DNA of 64,000 bases from Streptomyces sp. MRC013 (GCF_023614235.1 NZ_CP094264.1:2728001-2792000), one strand, 5' to 3'. Shown: positions 41,020 through 51,228, numbered from the stretch's first letter. Program-made: numbers and translations. The notes: generated by a model not told the origin, from the letters alone.

Positions 41020-41673
41020 ATGCCATCCGCCGCGCACCCGCCCCCGCCCGCCGCCGCACGGGTCCACACCCACGTCAGGGAAGCGGTCCTCGACCGCCGC
41101 TTCGAGGGCGGGACGCTCCTCACCGAGGGGCAGCTGGCGCAAGCCGTGGGGGTCTCCCGCACCCCCGTGCGCGAGGCGCTGCTGAGGCTGGAGACGGAGG
41201 GGCTGCTCAAGCTCTACCCCAAGAAGGGCGCCCTGGTCCTCGCCGTCTCCGCGCAGGAGGTCTCCGACGTCGTGGAGACGCGGCTGCTCGTCGAGGAGTT
41301 CGCCGTCCGCAGGGCCGTACCGGCGCCCGCGCCGCTCCTGGCGCGACTGGAGGAACTCCTCGCCGAGCAGCGGCGCCACGCGCGCGAGGGGGACCTCCGG
41401 TCGCTGGCCGCGTCGGACCGCCGCTTCCACGCGGAGATCGTCCGCCACGCCGGCAACCGGATCCTGTCGAACCTGTACGACCGGCTGAGGGACCGTCAGC
41501 TCCGCATGGGGGTCGCCGTGATGGAGGCCCACCCGGACCGCGTCGCGAAGAACATCGCCGAGCACGCCGGGATCCTGGCGGCGCTGCGCGACGGCGACGC
41601 CGAGGGCGCGGTGCGCCGCGTTCGCGCCCACACCGGCAGGGTGAGGACCCTGCTCCGGGGCGAGGACCGGTGA
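41020..41673 (+). CDS. GntR-family regulator (FadR/FCD type)
   Basis: A 217-residue GntR regulator. The winged HTH (~15-75) shows LTEGQLAQAVGVSRTPVREA and LETEGLLKLYPKKGALV. The C-terminal FCD domain (~85-205) has the conserved Asp-Arg-Arg-Phe-His (ASDRRFHAEIVRHAGN) and the later EHAGILAALRDGDAEGA, whose His residues usually bind a metal. Its stop overlaps the GTG of the MFS transporter, so it probably controls that transporter in response to the transported acid or a relative. Confidence 0.9.
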   Translation: MPSAAHPPPPAAARVHTHVREAVLDRRFEGGTLLTEGQLAQAVGVSRTPVREALLRLETEGLLKLYPKKGALVLAVSAQEVSDVVETRLLVEEFAVRRAVPAPAPLLARLEELLAEQRRHAREGDLRSLAASDRRFHAEIVRHAGNRILSNLYDRLRDRQLRMGVAVMEAHPDRVAKNIAEHAGILAALRDGDAEGAVRRVRAHTGRVRTLLRGEDR

Positions 41674-42982
41674 GCCCCCTCCCCTCCCCGGCCGCCGCAC
41701 TCCCCGCCGATCCCCCCGGGGCCGCCGGGCGGTCCTCGTGTGGGGCGCCGGCGTCTGCGTGTACCTCGTCGCGGTGGTCTTCCGCACCTCGCTGGGCGTG
41801 GCCGGGCTCGACGCCGCCGACCGCTTCCACGTCAACGCCTCCGCGCTGTCGGCGTTCTCGATACTCCAGCTGCTCGTCTACGCGGGCATGCAGATACCCG
41901 TGGGCCTGCTGGTGGACCGGCTGGGCACGCGGAGGGTCCTGACGCTGGGCATCGTGCTGTTCACGGCCGGGCAGCTCGGCTTCGCGCTGTCCCCGTCGTA
42001 CGGGACGGCGCTGGCGGCCCGTGCGCTGCTGGGCTGCGGCGACGCGATGACCTTCATCTCCGTGCTGCGGCTGGGCAGCCGCTGGTTCCCGGCGCGGCGC
42101 GGCCCCGTGGTCGCGCAGGTGGCGGCGTTGTTCGGGGTCGCCGGCAACCTGCTGTCGACGATCGTGCTGGCGCGGACCCTGGACGGGCTGGGCTGGACGG
42201 CGACGTTCGCCGGCAGCTCCCTGGCCGGGCTGGTCGTCCTGGTGCTGGTCACCGTCTTCCTGAAGGACCATCCCGAGGGCTTCGAGCCGGAGCCCGTGCC
42301 GCACGCGGGGGCCGCGTACGTACGGCACCAGATCGCCTGTGCCTGGCGGGAGCCGGGCACCCGGCTCGGCATGTGGGTGCACTTCACGACGCAGTTCCCC
42401 GCCATGGTGTTCCTGCTGCTGTGGGGGATGCCGTTCCTGGTCGAGGCGCAGGGCCTGTCCCGGGGGCGGGCCGGCGAGCTGCTGACGGTGGTGGTGCTCT
42501 CGAACATGGTGGTGGGCCTCGCCTACGGGCAGCTGATCGCCCGCCGCCACGCGGCGCGCGCCCCCCTGGCGCTGGGCACCGTGGGCGCGACGGCCCTCGC
42601 GTGGGCGGCCACCCTGGCGTACCCGGGGGACGACGGGGCGCCGATGTGGCTCCTGGTCTCGCTGTGCGCCGTCCTCGGCGCGTGCGGACCGGCGTCGATG
42701 ATCGGCTTCGACTTCGCACGGCCCGCCAACCCGCCGCAGCGGCAGGGCACGGCCTCGGGGATCGTCAACATCGGCGGGTTCACCGCCTCGATGGCGGCGC
42801 TCCTGGCGATCGGCGTCCTGCTGGACGCGACCGGCGGCAGCTACCGGGCGGCGTTCTCGTCGGTCTTCGTCCTGCAGGCGCTGGGCGTCACCCAGATCCT
42901 CCGGCTCCGCGCCCGCACGGCGCGCCGGGAACGCGAACGGCCGGCCGCCGACCGCGTGGAGGCGGCCCGCGTCCCGGCGTGA
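41670..42982 (+). CDS. MFS transporter (apparent 1-base frameshift near the start)
   Basis: A major facilitator with about 12 membrane helices. The first cytoplasmic loop carries GLLVDRLGTRRVL, the MFS motif A, and AARALLGCGDAMTFISVLRLG is typical of the nitrate/nitrite-like and sugar-phosphate-like branches. A GTG at 41670 overlaps the GntR stop and encodes VSPLPSPAAALPADPP, but lies in a different frame from the membrane part. One more C in the C6 run at 41712-41717 gives a 437-codon gene (DPPRGRRAVLVWG across the joint). Without correction a GTG at 41738 could start, inside the first helix, which is unlikely. Substrate unknown. Confidence 0.88.
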
Positions 42983-43007
42983 GGCCCGGACGCGCCCCGC
43001 GGGGACG

Positions 43008-43832
43008 CTACGGCGTGACGGCGAAGTGGGCCAGGATGGCGCCGGCCAGGTCCTCGTCGCCCTCCACCTTGACGCGGTCGGCGACCGCGGCGGGACGCAC
43101 CCGGCCGCAGGCGAGGCGCACGTACGTCTCCCAGTCCGTCGCCAGCGTCACGGCCGGGCCCAGCGACGGCGCCCCGTCGACCCTGCCGCGCCCCTCCGCG
43201 TCGACGCGGACCGTCCGCAGGAACTCGACGGGGCCGCTCACGTCGAAGACCACGGCCGTGTTCGGCGGGGCTCCCGCGTCCTTCGCGACGACCTTCGGCA
43301 GGATGGCCAGCAGGTTGTCCCGCGCGACGTACGCGCCGGGGGAGTCGAGGTTGCCGGGCTCGCCGAGCGCCGCGCGCAGGTCCTGCTCGTGCACCCACAC
43401 GTCGAAGGCCCGCATCCGGTACGCCACTTCGAGGCTCTGCTCGGCACCCAGCGGGGCGCGCACCAGCGCGTCGGGGGAGCGGTTCTCGTTGCGCAGCATG
43501 CGGGCGCGGCGGATCATGACGTACTCCAGCTCGGCCGTCATCTCCGGCGCCGTGTGGTGCCGCCGCACGTCGACCGGCACCTCCATGTAGCGCGCGAAGT
43601 CGCCGCGCACGTGGTACAGGTCGCGGGGCAGGGAGTGAATCGGGCGCGGATCGCCCAGCATCTCGCACTCCATGCCGATGATGTGGGAGACGATGTCCCG
43701 GACCGACCAGCCGGGACACGGGGTGGCGCGGTTCCACTCGCCCTCGACGAGCGGCTGCACCAGCTCGGCCACGGCCTCGATGGAGTGGGTCCAGGCGTCG
43801 GCGTAGGTCTGGAGGCTGGGATGGACGGTCAC
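43008..43832 (-). CDS. DinB-like / maleylpyruvate isomerase N-terminal domain protein
   Basis: A 274-residue protein of the mycothiol-dependent maleylpyruvate isomerase / DinB-like superfamily. Residues ~10-150 form the four-helix bundle with TPCPGWSVRDIVSHIIGME and the later MRAFDVWVHEQDLRAAL; the His residues in these are the usual metal ligands. The C-terminal ~100 residues form a sterol-carrier-like MDMPI_C domain. Many actinobacterial members are of unknown substrate and use mycothiol as cofactor. GTG start with AGGGG upstream. It faces the MFS gene (25 bases between stops) and is divergent from the nitrilase gene. Confidence 0.82.
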   Translation of the reverse strand: MTVHPSLQTYADAWTHSIEAVAELVQPLVEGEWNRATPCPGWSVRDIVSHIIGMECEMLGDPRPIHSLPRDLYHVRGDFARYMEVPVDVRRHHTAPEMTAELEYVMIRRARMLRNENRSPDALVRAPLGAEQSLEVAYRMRAFDVWVHEQDLRAALGEPGNLDSPGAYVARDNLLAILPKVVAKDAGAPPNTAVVFDVSGPVEFLRTVRVDAEGRGRVDGAPSLGPAVTLATDWETYVRLACGRVRPAAVADRVKVEGDEDLAGAILAHFAVTP

Positions 43833-44031
43833 GGGACCCCTCGTGCGGCTTGGTACGCGGGCTGGTTGCAGCGGCGTCCGCCGGAGGGCCCCGGAGGCCT
43901 CCCCTGGACGCGGTCCTCGGGGGAGAGATCCCCCGGGAGAGAACAGTACGCCCCCTTCGGCCCCTCGGCAGTGCTTTCGTGTGACGATCGTAGGCCTGTA
44001 TGGACGGCCTCAACGCCAGGACGGTGGTAGT

Positions 44032-44841
44032 GTGCGCGCCTCTCTGATCCAGATTGCGGTCAACCCGGACGAAACGGCGGACGCGCGCCGACGGCGCGCC
44101 GCCGCGCTCGTACGGGAGGAGTCGGCGTCGGACCTGGTGGTCCTGCCGGAGCTGTGGCCGGTCGGCGCCTTCGCCTACGAGGCGTTCGCGGCGGACGCGG
44201 AACCGCTGCGGGGGCCGACGTACGAGGCGATGGCGGCCGCGGCCGCGGAGGCGCGGGTGTGGCTGCACGCCGGCTCCCTCGTCGAGCGCGACGGGGACGC
44301 GCTCTACAACACGTCGCTGGTCTTCTCCCCCGACGGGGGGCTCGCGCGGACGTACCGCAAGATCCACCGGTTCGGGTTCGACCAGGGCGAGGCGGTGCTG
44401 ATGTCGGCGGGCCGCGAGCTCGCCGTCGCGCCGTTCCCGGAACTGCCGTTCGGGTTGGCGACCTGCTACGACCTGCGGTTCCCCGAGCTGTTCCGGGGGC
44501 TGGTGGACGCGGGGGCCGCGGCGTTCGTCGTCCCGGCGGGGTGGCCCGCCCGGCGGCGCGGGCACTGGTCGCTGCTGGCGCGGGCCCGGGCGGTGGAGAA
44601 CCAGGCGTACGTGCTGGCGTGCGGGACGGCCGGGACGCACGCGGGGGTCGAGCAGGCGGGGCACAGCGTGGTCGTGGACCCCTGGGGCGAGGTCCTGGCG
44701 GAGGCGGGCCCCGGGGAGGAGGTCCTGGTCGTGGACCTCGACCCCGCGCGGGTCGCGGCGACCAGGGAGCAGTTCCCCGCCCTGAGGGACCGCGTGCTGG
44801 GCGTCACGGCACCGGGCCGGCCGGAGGGCGGGAGCCGGTAG
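44032..44841 (+). CDS. Nitrilase-superfamily carbon-nitrogen hydrolase
   Basis: A 269-residue amidohydrolase. The catalytic triad is visible: Glu in LVVLPELWPVG, Lys in TYRKIHRFGFD, and Cys in LATCYDLRFPELFRG. Also seen are ARAVENQAYVLACGTAGTH and SVVVDPWGEVLAEAG. It resembles omega-amidase/NIT2-like enzymes that remove ammonia from carboxamides such as 2-oxoglutaramate or deaminated metabolites; the exact substrate is not certain. GTG start at 44032. The frame is also open upstream, but without a ribosome site or coding bias. Confidence 0.9.
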   Translation: MRASLIQIAVNPDETADARRRRAAALVREESASDLVVLPELWPVGAFAYEAFAADAEPLRGPTYEAMAAAAAEARVWLHAGSLVERDGDALYNTSLVFSPDGGLARTYRKIHRFGFDQGEAVLMSAGRELAVAPFPELPFGLATCYDLRFPELFRGLVDAGAAAFVVPAGWPARRRGHWSLLARARAVENQAYVLACGTAGTHAGVEQAGHSVVVDPWGEVLAEAGPGEEVLVVDLDPARVAATREQFPALRDRVLGVTAPGRPEGGSR

Positions 44842-44863
44842 GGGCGCCGTCCGCCGGCGCCCC
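44841..44863 (+). terminator. Hairpin after the nitrilase gene
   Basis: Arms GGGGCGCC and GGCGCCCC with a 7-base loop, starting at the last base of the TAG stop. Confidence 0.6.
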
Positions 44864-44938
44864 GGCCCCCGGCCGGCCCGACCCGGGGAACGCGCGCCCG
44901 CCGCCGGGGCGGACGCCGCGGGGTGGCACCCTTGAGGG

Positions 44939-46765
44939 ATGAACGAAAGCGTTTCCGCGTCTCGGCGCGTTCGGGTACGAGCTCCTGAGCTGGTGGGCGA
45001 GGGGGGCTGGCTCAACACGGGCGGGGCCTCGTACCGCCTCGCCGACCTGCGGGGGCGTATCGTCATCCTCGACTTCTGGACCTTCTGCTGCATCAACTGC
45101 CTGCACGTCCTGGATGAACTGCGGGAGCTGGAGGAGAGGCACCGCGACACCGTGGTGGTCATCGGCGTGCACTCGCCGAAGTTCGTGCACGAGGCCGACC
45201 ACCGGGCCGTCGTCGACGCCGTCGAGCGGTACGGGGTCGAGCACCCCGTGCTGGACGACCCGGGGCTGGTGACCTGGAAGCAGTACGCCGTGCGGGCCTG
45301 GCCGACCCTGGTCGTGATCGACCCGGAGGGGTACGTCGTCGCCCAGCACGCCGGCGAGGGCCACGCGAAGGCCATCGGGACGCTGGTCGCCGAGCTGGAG
45401 GCCGAGCACGGGGCGAAGGGCACACTGCGGCGCGGTGACGGCCCGTACGTGCCGCCGGAGCCGGTCGCCACGCACCTGCGCTTCCCCGGCAAGGCCCTCG
45501 TCCTGGACTCCGGCAACCTCCTGGTCTCCGACACCACCCGGCACCGCCTCGTCGAGCTGGCCCCGGACGGCGAGACGGTGGTGCGCCGGTACGGCGACGG
45601 GCGGCGCGGCCTGGCCGACGGCCCGGCGGAGTCGGCCCGGTTCAGCGAGCCGCAGGGGATGTGCGCGCTGCCGGACGGGCGGATCGCCGTCGCGGACACC
45701 GTCAACCACGCGCTGCGCGCCCTGGACCCGGCGACCGGCGAGGTGTCGACGCTCGCGGGGACCGGCGCCCAGTGGATGCAGGGCTCCCCCACCTCGGGTC
45801 CGGCCCGCGAGGTCGCCCTGTCCTCGCCGTGGGACGTGGCGTGGTGGCGGGACCGCGTGTGGATCGCGATGGCCGGCGTCCACCAGCTGTGGGCCTACGA
45901 CCCGGAGGCGGGGACCGTGGAGGTCGCCGCCGGGACGACCAACGAGGGCCTGGTCGACGGCCCGGCCGGCGAGGCGTGGTTCGCGCAGCCGTCCGGACTG
46001 GCGGCGGCCGGGGACCGGCTGTGGGTCGCGGACTCGGAGACCAGCGCCGTGCGCTGGGTCGACCCCGGGGGCGCCGTCCACACGGCCGTCGGCACCGGCC
46101 TGTTCGACTTCGGGCACCGGGACGGCGCCGCCGGCCAGGCGCTGCTGCAGCACCCGCTGGGCGTCACCGCCCTGCCGGACGGCTCGGTCGCGGTCTGCGA
46201 CACGTACAACCACGCGCTGCGCCGCTACGACCCGGGGACCGGCGAGGTCACGACCCTCGCGACGGACCTGCGGGAGCCGAGCGACGCGGTCCTCGTCGGC
46301 GAGGACCTGGTGGTCGTGGAGTCGGCGCGGCACCGGTTGACGCGGCTTCGGCTGCCGGAGGAGGCGGTGCAGGTCGACGCGGTGGCGCACCGCACCCAGC
46401 GGGAGGCGACGGTGATCGCGCCCGGCACGCTCCGGCTGGACGTGGTGTTCCGCGCGCCGACCGGGCAGAAGCTGGACGACCGGTACGGGCCGTCGACGCG
46501 GCTGCTGGTCTCCTCGACGCCGCCGGAGCTGCTGGCGGACGGCGCGGGCGGCGGCACGGACCTGTTCCGGGAACTGAAGCTGGACCCGTCGGTGACCGAG
46601 GGCGTCCTGCACGTCTCGGCGATGGCCGCCTCCTGCGACGACGACCCGGAGAACGCGTACCCCGCGTGCCACGTGCACCAGCAGGACTGGGGCGTCCCGG
46701 TGCGGGTCGAGGAGGGCGGCGCCGCGCGCCTGCCCCTCATCCTGGCCGGACTCGACGAGGCGTAG
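44939..46765 (+). CDS. NHL-repeat protein with N-terminal thioredoxin-like domain (NHLRC2-like)
   Basis: A 608-residue protein. Residues ~10-160 are a thioredoxin/TlpA-like domain with DFWTFCCINCLHVLDEL, whose CINC is a redox CxxC, and AVRAWPTLVVIDPEG (cis-Pro). From ~180 to ~480 several NHL units form a beta-propeller (FSEPQGMCALPDGRIAVADT, FAQPSGLAAAGDRLWVADS, HPLGVTALPDGSVAVCDT). The last ~100 residues form a beta domain (TGQKLDDRYGPST). It resembles human NHLRC2 and its bacterial relatives; it has no signal peptide, so it is probably cytoplasmic. A thiol-disulfide role is inferred from the CxxC. Confidence 0.9.
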   Translation: MNESVSASRRVRVRAPELVGEGGWLNTGGASYRLADLRGRIVILDFWTFCCINCLHVLDELRELEERHRDTVVVIGVHSPKFVHEADHRAVVDAVERYGVEHPVLDDPGLVTWKQYAVRAWPTLVVIDPEGYVVAQHAGEGHAKAIGTLVAELEAEHGAKGTLRRGDGPYVPPEPVATHLRFPGKALVLDSGNLLVSDTTRHRLVELAPDGETVVRRYGDGRRGLADGPAESARFSEPQGMCALPDGRIAVADTVNHALRALDPATGEVSTLAGTGAQWMQGSPTSGPAREVALSSPWDVAWWRDRVWIAMAGVHQLWAYDPEAGTVEVAAGTTNEGLVDGPAGEAWFAQPSGLAAAGDRLWVADSETSAVRWVDPGGAVHTAVGTGLFDFGHRDGAAGQALLQHPLGVTALPDGSVAVCDTYNHALRRYDPGTGEVTTLATDLREPSDAVLVGEDLVVVESARHRLTRLRLPEEAVQVDAVAHRTQREATVIAPGTLRLDVVFRAPTGQKLDDRYGPSTRLLVSSTPPELLADGAGGGTDLFRELKLDPSVTEGVLHVSAMAASCDDDPENAYPACHVHQQDWGVPVRVEEGGAARLPLILAGLDEA

Positions 46766-47077
46766 CCCGGCCCGGGGCGGCGGCAGCGGTTCCGCGGCGG
46801 CCCGGGAGCGGTTTCGGGGCGGCCCGTACGGCTCGTGTGACGGGTGACCGGTGCCGGGGGCGTCCCGGCGCGGCGTCCGGCGCGGTGGCCCGGGTCCCCG
46901 GCGGGGCGCGCCCCCGGACCCGGCGCCGTCAGCGCGCCGGCCGTGCGGAGGGGCCGGCCGTGCGCGTCGACGGGGCCGCCGGGGACCACCGGCGGCCCCG
47001 TCCGCGTACGGCAGGAACCGCTCCCCGGCGGGAAGCGCGCCGGCCGCCGTCTCCACCGGCCGGCGCGGACGCCGGTG
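46766..47077. other. GC-rich intergenic region, no gene seen
   Basis: 312 bases between convergent genes. It holds repeated GGCGGCCCG-type segments but no ORF with domain or codon support and no clear single terminator. Confidence 0.4.
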
Positions 47078-47311
47078 TCAGAGCATGCGCCCGTCGTCGC
47101 GCAGGGGGTCGGGCTCCGCCACCGGGGCCACGGGTGGAACCACCGCCCTGCGCCGACGCGCGATGCTCGTGTACGCGGCCACGCCGATCAGGCCGACCGC
47201 CATCATGATCAGCCCGGCCACGTCCAGGTTGAATCCGCTGATCTGCCAGTCGGCCGCGAACGCGAGGATCGCGCCTCCCGCGATGAGCAGCAGGCATCCG
47301 CCCAGGCCCAT
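47078..47311 (-). CDS. Small membrane protein, DUF6458 family
   Basis: A 77-residue protein with two membrane helices (GGCLLLIAGGAILAFAAD at the N-terminus; VAGLIMMAVGLIGVAAYTSI in the middle) joined by WQISGFNLD, then a basic turn (ARRRR) and a Pro-rich tail. This matches the actinobacterial DUF6458 type; function unknown. The ATG at 47311 has GAGGAGG upstream. It sits 88 bases after the aminopeptidase stop on the same strand. Confidence 0.85.
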   Translation of the reverse strand: MGLGGCLLLIAGGAILAFAADWQISGFNLDVAGLIMMAVGLIGVAAYTSIARRRRAVVPPVAPVAEPDPLRDDGRML

Positions 47312-47399
47312 GGTGTGCCTCCTCGTGTGTGAACTCGTCCCGAAGTCCTGCGTCTTGCGGGTACCCGCTGCCGCCCCCGCAACGCCTACGGGAACGCGG

Positions 47400-48692
47400 T
47401 CACTTGAGGAAGGCGGTCAGGGCGTTGGCGAGGTGGTGCGGGTCGTCGGCGCCGCACAGCTCGCGCGCGCTGTGCATGGACAGGCAGGCGACGCCGATGT
47501 CGATGGTGCGGATGCCGTGCCGGGCGGCGGTGATCGGACCGATCGTCGTGCCGCACGGCAGGTCGTTGTTGGAGACGAACGACTGCCACGGCACGCCCGC
47601 CTCCTCGCACGCCGCGGTGAACACGGCCCGCCCCTCGCCGTCCGTCGCGTACCGCTGGTTGACGTTCACCTTGAGGATGGGGCCGCCGTTGGGGCGCGGG
47701 CGGTGCGTCGGGTCGTGCCGCTCCGCGTAGTTGGGGTGGACGGCGTGGCCCACGTCGGAGGAGAGGCAGACGGTGCCGGCGAAGGCGCGGGCGCGGTCCT
47801 CGTAGGTGCCCCCGCGGGCGTAGACGGATCGTTCCAGCACCGTGCCGAGGAGGGGCCCCTGCGCGCCGGTGTCGGACTCGGAGCCGTTCTCCTCGTGGTC
47901 GAAAGCGGCCATGACGGGGATGTGGGAGGTCGGGCCGGCGGTGGCGACGGCGGCGAGCGCGGCGGTGCAGGCGTGCACGGACAGCAGGTTGTCCAGGCGC
48001 GGCGCGGCGAGCAGCTCGCGGTCGCGGCCCAGGTAGGCGGGGGGCTCCACGGAGTGGACCATGAGGTCCCAGCCGGCGACGTCCTCCGCGTCGAGTCCGG
48101 CCTCCTCGGCGAGGAAGCCGATCAGGTCGCCCTCGTGGACGTCGTCGCCGAGACCCCAGACGGGCTGCATGTGGCGCTGGCGGTCCAGCTTCAGGCCCTC
48201 GTTGACGCCCCGGTCGAGGTGGATGGCGAGCTGGGGGACGCGCAGCAGCGGCCGGCCGACGTCGACCAGGCGGTGGCTGCCGTCGCGGAGGGTGAGCCGG
48301 CCGGCGAGGCCGAGGTCGCGGTCGAGCCAGGAGTTCAGCAGGGGCCCGCCGTAGATCTCGACGGCGACCTGCCGCCAGCCGTGGGCGCCGCTGTCGGGCT
48401 GCGGCTTGACGCGCAGGTTGGGGGAGTCGGTGTGGGCGCCCACGATCCTGAACGGCGTGTGGGCGGCGGCGCCCTCCGGCACGTGCCACGCGACGATCGC
48501 GCCGCCCCGGACCACGTACCTGCCGCCGGCCGCGCCGTCCCACGCGGCGGTCTCCTCCACCTGGCGGAAGCCGGCCTTCTCCAGCCGCTCGGCGGCGGTC
48601 GCCACGGCGTGGTACGGGGACGGCGAGGCCGTGAGGAACGTCATCAGGTCGTCGGTGTGGCCGCGGTCGAAGCGGGTGGGAGAGCTGCTCAT
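47400..48692 (-). CDS. M18-family aminopeptidase
   Basis: A 430-residue dinuclear zinc aminopeptidase (aspartyl aminopeptidase type). Ligand and catalytic regions seen: IVGAHTDSPNLRVKP, GGPLLNSWLDRDLGLAG, AAPRLDNLLSVHACTAAL, FDHEENGSESDTGAQG, and the C-terminal IDIGVACLSMHSARELCG. Length and motif order are normal. Start ATG 48692. It removes N-terminal, often acidic, residues from peptides in the cytoplasm. Confidence 0.95.
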   Translation of the reverse strand: MSSSPTRFDRGHTDDLMTFLTASPSPYHAVATAAERLEKAGFRQVEETAAWDGAAGGRYVVRGGAIVAWHVPEGAAAHTPFRIVGAHTDSPNLRVKPQPDSGAHGWRQVAVEIYGGPLLNSWLDRDLGLAGRLTLRDGSHRLVDVGRPLLRVPQLAIHLDRGVNEGLKLDRQRHMQPVWGLGDDVHEGDLIGFLAEEAGLDAEDVAGWDLMVHSVEPPAYLGRDRELLAAPRLDNLLSVHACTAALAAVATAGPTSHIPVMAAFDHEENGSESDTGAQGPLLGTVLERSVYARGGTYEDRARAFAGTVCLSSDVGHAVHPNYAERHDPTHRPRPNGGPILKVNVNQRYATDGEGRAVFTAACEEAGVPWQSFVSNNDLPCGTTIGPITAARHGIRTIDIGVACLSMHSARELCGADDPHHLANALTAFLK

Positions 48693-48818
48693 GCCCACAC
48701 CATACGGGCGGGCACCGGGGCGGGCGCAGGGGTTGGGGGGCGCGGCGCTGTCAGTGGTGGCTGCGAGTATCGACGGGGAGGACACACCGTTGACCGACGC
48801 GTGACCGGAGGTGCACTG

Positions 48819-49304
48819 GTGGAGACGACGACTTCGGCCGCCCCGCCCGGGGCCGGGCCCGCCCGTCCTGCGGCGCCCGTCTGCGCGGCCTGCGAGGCCC
48901 CCGGCGCGCAGTGGAGCGCCCCGCTGATGATGCCGCTGTGCCCGGCCTGCACCAGGGCGGGCACGGGTTCGGCGGACCGCGACCCGGTGCGGCTGGGCGA
49001 CGTGCTGCGGGTGACGGAGGCGGCGCTGCGCGCGTCCGGCCGCGGCCCGGGGCGGGTCCCCTCGCCGCGCACGGGCTCGCCCATGACGTGCCGGTACTGC
49101 GGGGGCGGGGCGCTGTGGCACCGCACGGTGAACGACCGGTGGGTGGCGATCGAGCCGGGGGTGCGCCCGGTGGCCGGGGTGCCGCGCGGCAGGCGCTGGT
49201 ACATAGCCGGGGACGGCACGGCGGTGAACCTGCACGGCGCCGCCCCGGTGGACACCTGCCGGGTGAGCCACTTCGACGTGTGCCCGGGGCGCGCCCGGGG
49301 CTGA
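48819..49304 (+). CDS. DUF6083-type zinc-binding protein
   Basis: A 161-residue protein with two Cys clusters. The N-terminal CAACEAPGAQWSAPLMMPLC and following PAC form one likely zinc site, and MTCRYCGGGALWHRT with a later C-x-V-x-H-x-D-x-C (CRVSHFDVC) another. VNDRWVAIEPG and RGRRWYIAGDGTAVNL are typical of the Streptomyces DUF6083 proteins. GTG 48819 has GGAGG seven bases upstream; GTG 48801 in the same frame is less likely. Function unknown; nucleic-acid or protein contact is possible. Confidence 0.78.
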   Translation: METTTSAAPPGAGPARPAAPVCAACEAPGAQWSAPLMMPLCPACTRAGTGSADRDPVRLGDVLRVTEAALRASGRGPGRVPSPRTGSPMTCRYCGGGALWHRTVNDRWVAIEPGVRPVAGVPRGRRWYIAGDGTAVNLHGAAPVDTCRVSHFDVCPGRARG

Positions 49305-49334
49305 GGCGCCGGGGGCGGGCGGGGCGGGAAGGGG

Positions 49335-49377
49335 CGCGGCCCGCCCCCGGACCGGGCCGTCCGGGGGGCGGGCCGCG
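49335..49377. terminator. Hairpin between convergent DUF6083 and acyl-CoA dehydrogenase genes
   Basis: Seventeen-base arms (CGCGGCCCGCCCCCGGA against its complement with one bulged G) and an 8-base loop; can serve both strands. Confidence 0.75.
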
Positions 49378-49398
49378 AGGTCGCGGTCGGGGCGCCGG

Positions 49399-51228
49399 TC
49401 AGAAGGCGGCCTCGTCCAGCTCCATCAGGGAGTTGTCGACGCCCTCGGCGACCAGGCGCTCGGCGGAGACGCCCGGCAGGATCGTGGCGGCGAAGAACTT
49501 CGCCGCGGCGATCTTGCCCTGGTAGAAGGGGACGTCCTTCGCGGAGGCGCCGGCGGCCAGCTTCTCGGCGGCGACGGCGGCGCCGCGCAGCAGCAGGTAG
49601 CCGACGACGACGTCACCGGAGGCCATGAGCAGGCGCGTGGTGTTCAGGCCGACCTTGTAGATGTTCCTGACGTCCTCGCCGGTCGCGGTGAGGTCGGTGA
49701 GCATCCTGCCGACGATCGCCTCCAGGTCGACGGCCGCCTTGGCGAGCGCCTCGCGGGCGCCGGCCAGCTCGTCGCCTCCGGTGCCGACCGCCAGGAACTT
49801 CTTGATCTCCTCGGAGAGCGCGTTCAGGGAGGCGCCCTGGTCGCGGACGATCTTCCGGAAGAAGAAGTCCTGGCCCTGGATGGCCGTGGTGCCCTCGTAG
49901 AGGGTGTCGATCTTAGCGTCCCGGATGTACTGCTCGACCGGGTACTCCTGGAGGTACCCGGAGCCGCCGAACGTCTGGAGCGACTGGGCGAGCTGCTCGT
50001 AGGACTTCTCGGAGCCGTACCCCTTCACGATCGGCAGGAGCAGGTCGTTCAGGCCGTGCAGCGCCCCGGCGTCCTCGCCGGCCGCCTCCTTGACCTGGAT
50101 CTCGTCCTGGATCGCGGCGGTGTACATGACGAGGGCGCGCATGCCCTCCGCGTACGCCTTCTGCGTCATCAGCGAGCGGCGCACGTCGGGGTGGTGGGTG
50201 ATGGTGACCTTCGGCGCGGTCTTGTCCATGAAGTTCGCCAGGTCGGGGCCCTGCACGCGCTCCCTGGCGTACTCCAGCGCGTTGAGGTAGCCGGTCGACA
50301 GGGTGGCGATGGCCTTCGTGCCGACCATCATGCGGGCGAACTCGATGACGCGGAACATCTGGCGGATGCCGTCGTGCTTGTCGCCGACGAGCCAGCCCTT
50401 GGCGGGGTGCCTGTCGCCGAAGGTCATCTCGCACGTGTTGGACGCCTTGAGGCCCATCTTGTGCTCGACGTTGGTCGCGTAGACGCCGTTGCGCTCGCCG
50501 AGCTCGCCGGTCTCCCAGTCGAAGTGGTACTTCGGGACGAGGAACAGCGACAGGCCCTTGGTGCCCGGACCGGCGCCCTCGGGGCGGGCCAGGACGTAGT
50601 GGAGGATGTTCTCCGACATGTCGTGCTCACCGGAGGTGATGAAGCGCTTCACGCCCTCGATGTGCCACGAGCCGTCCTCCTGCCGGACGGCCCTGGTGCG
50701 GCCGGCGCCCACGTCGGAGCCCGCGTCGGGCTCGGTCAGCACCATGGTGGAGCCCCACTGGCGCTCGACGGCGATCTCGGCGATCTTCTTCTGCGCCTCG
50801 TTGCCCTCCTCGAAGAGGACGCCGGCGAAGGCCGGGCCGGAGGAGTACATCCACACGGCCGGGTTCGAGCCGAGGATCAGCTCCGCGTACGCCCAGACCA
50901 GCGAGCGCGGCGACGTGGTGCCGCCGATCTCCTCGGGCAGGCCGAGCCGCCAGTACTCGGAGTCCATGAACGCCTTGTAGGACTTCTTGAAGGACTCCGG
51001 TACGGGCGCGGTGTTCGTCTCCGGGTCGAAGACCGGCGGGTTGCGGTCCGCGTCGGCGAAGGACTCGGCGAACTCGTTCTCCGCGAGGCGGCACAGCTCG
51101 TCCAGGACGCTCTTGGCGGTCTCGACGTCCATCTCCTCGAACGGACCGGTGCCGTACACCCTGTCGCGGCCGAGGACCTCGAAGAGGTTGAACTCGATGT
51201 CGCGGAGATTCGACTTGTAGTGCCCCAT
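49399..51228 (-). CDS. Acyl-CoA dehydrogenase (long, FadE5-like form)
   Basis: A 609-residue FAD acyl-CoA dehydrogenase of the large FadE5/AcdA type with an extra C-terminal helical domain. Seen: [19 protein letters not shown] (FAD region), [34 protein letters not shown], and [17 protein letters not shown], which holds the catalytic Glu region of this subfamily. It would take saturated acyl-CoA to the enoyl-CoA in beta-oxidation. ATG 51228 with GGAG upstream. The promoter region has two palindromes (51272-51285, 51298-51309), which suggests control by a TetR-type fatty-acid regulator. Confidence 0.94.
   Translation of the reverse strand: MGHYKSNLRDIEFNLFEVLGRDRVYGTGPFEEMDVETAKSVLDELCRLAENEFAESFADADRNPPVFDPETNTAPVPESFKKSYKAFMDSEYWRLGLPEEIGGTTSPRSLVWAYAELILGSNPAVWMYSSGPAFAGVLFEEGNEAQKKIAEIAVERQWGSTMVLTEPDAGSDVGAGRTRAVRQEDGSWHIEGVKRFITSGEHDMSENILHYVLARPEGAGPGTKGLSLFLVPKYHFDWETGELGERNGVYATNVEHKMGLKASNTCEMTFGDRHPAKGWLVGDKHDGIRQMFRVIEFARMMVGTKAIATLSTGYLNALEYARERVQGPDLANFMDKTAPKVTITHHPDVRRSLMTQKAYAEGMRALVMYTAAIQDEIQVKEAAGEDAGALHGLNDLLLPIVKGYGSEKSYEQLAQSLQTFGGSGYLQEYPVEQYIRDAKIDTLYEGTTAIQGQDFFFRKIVRDQGASLNALSEEIKKFLAVGTGGDELAGAREALAKAAVDLEAIVGRMLTDLTATGEDVRNIYKVGLNTTRLLMASGDVVVGYLLLRGAAVAAEKLAAGASAKDVPFYQGKIAAAKFFAATILPGVSAERLVAEGVDNSLMELDEAAF

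Noticed and set aside
39652..41673. A 673-codon ORF joining the E2 region to the GntR regulator
   Set aside because: The left two thirds are a shadow frame of E2 with Gly/Arg-rich sequence; the GntR gene begins at ATG 41020 after a clear terminator.
46851..49304. An 817-codon plus-strand ORF
   Set aside because: It is antisense to the small membrane protein and the M18 aminopeptidase; only the last 161 codons (DUF6083) are a gene.
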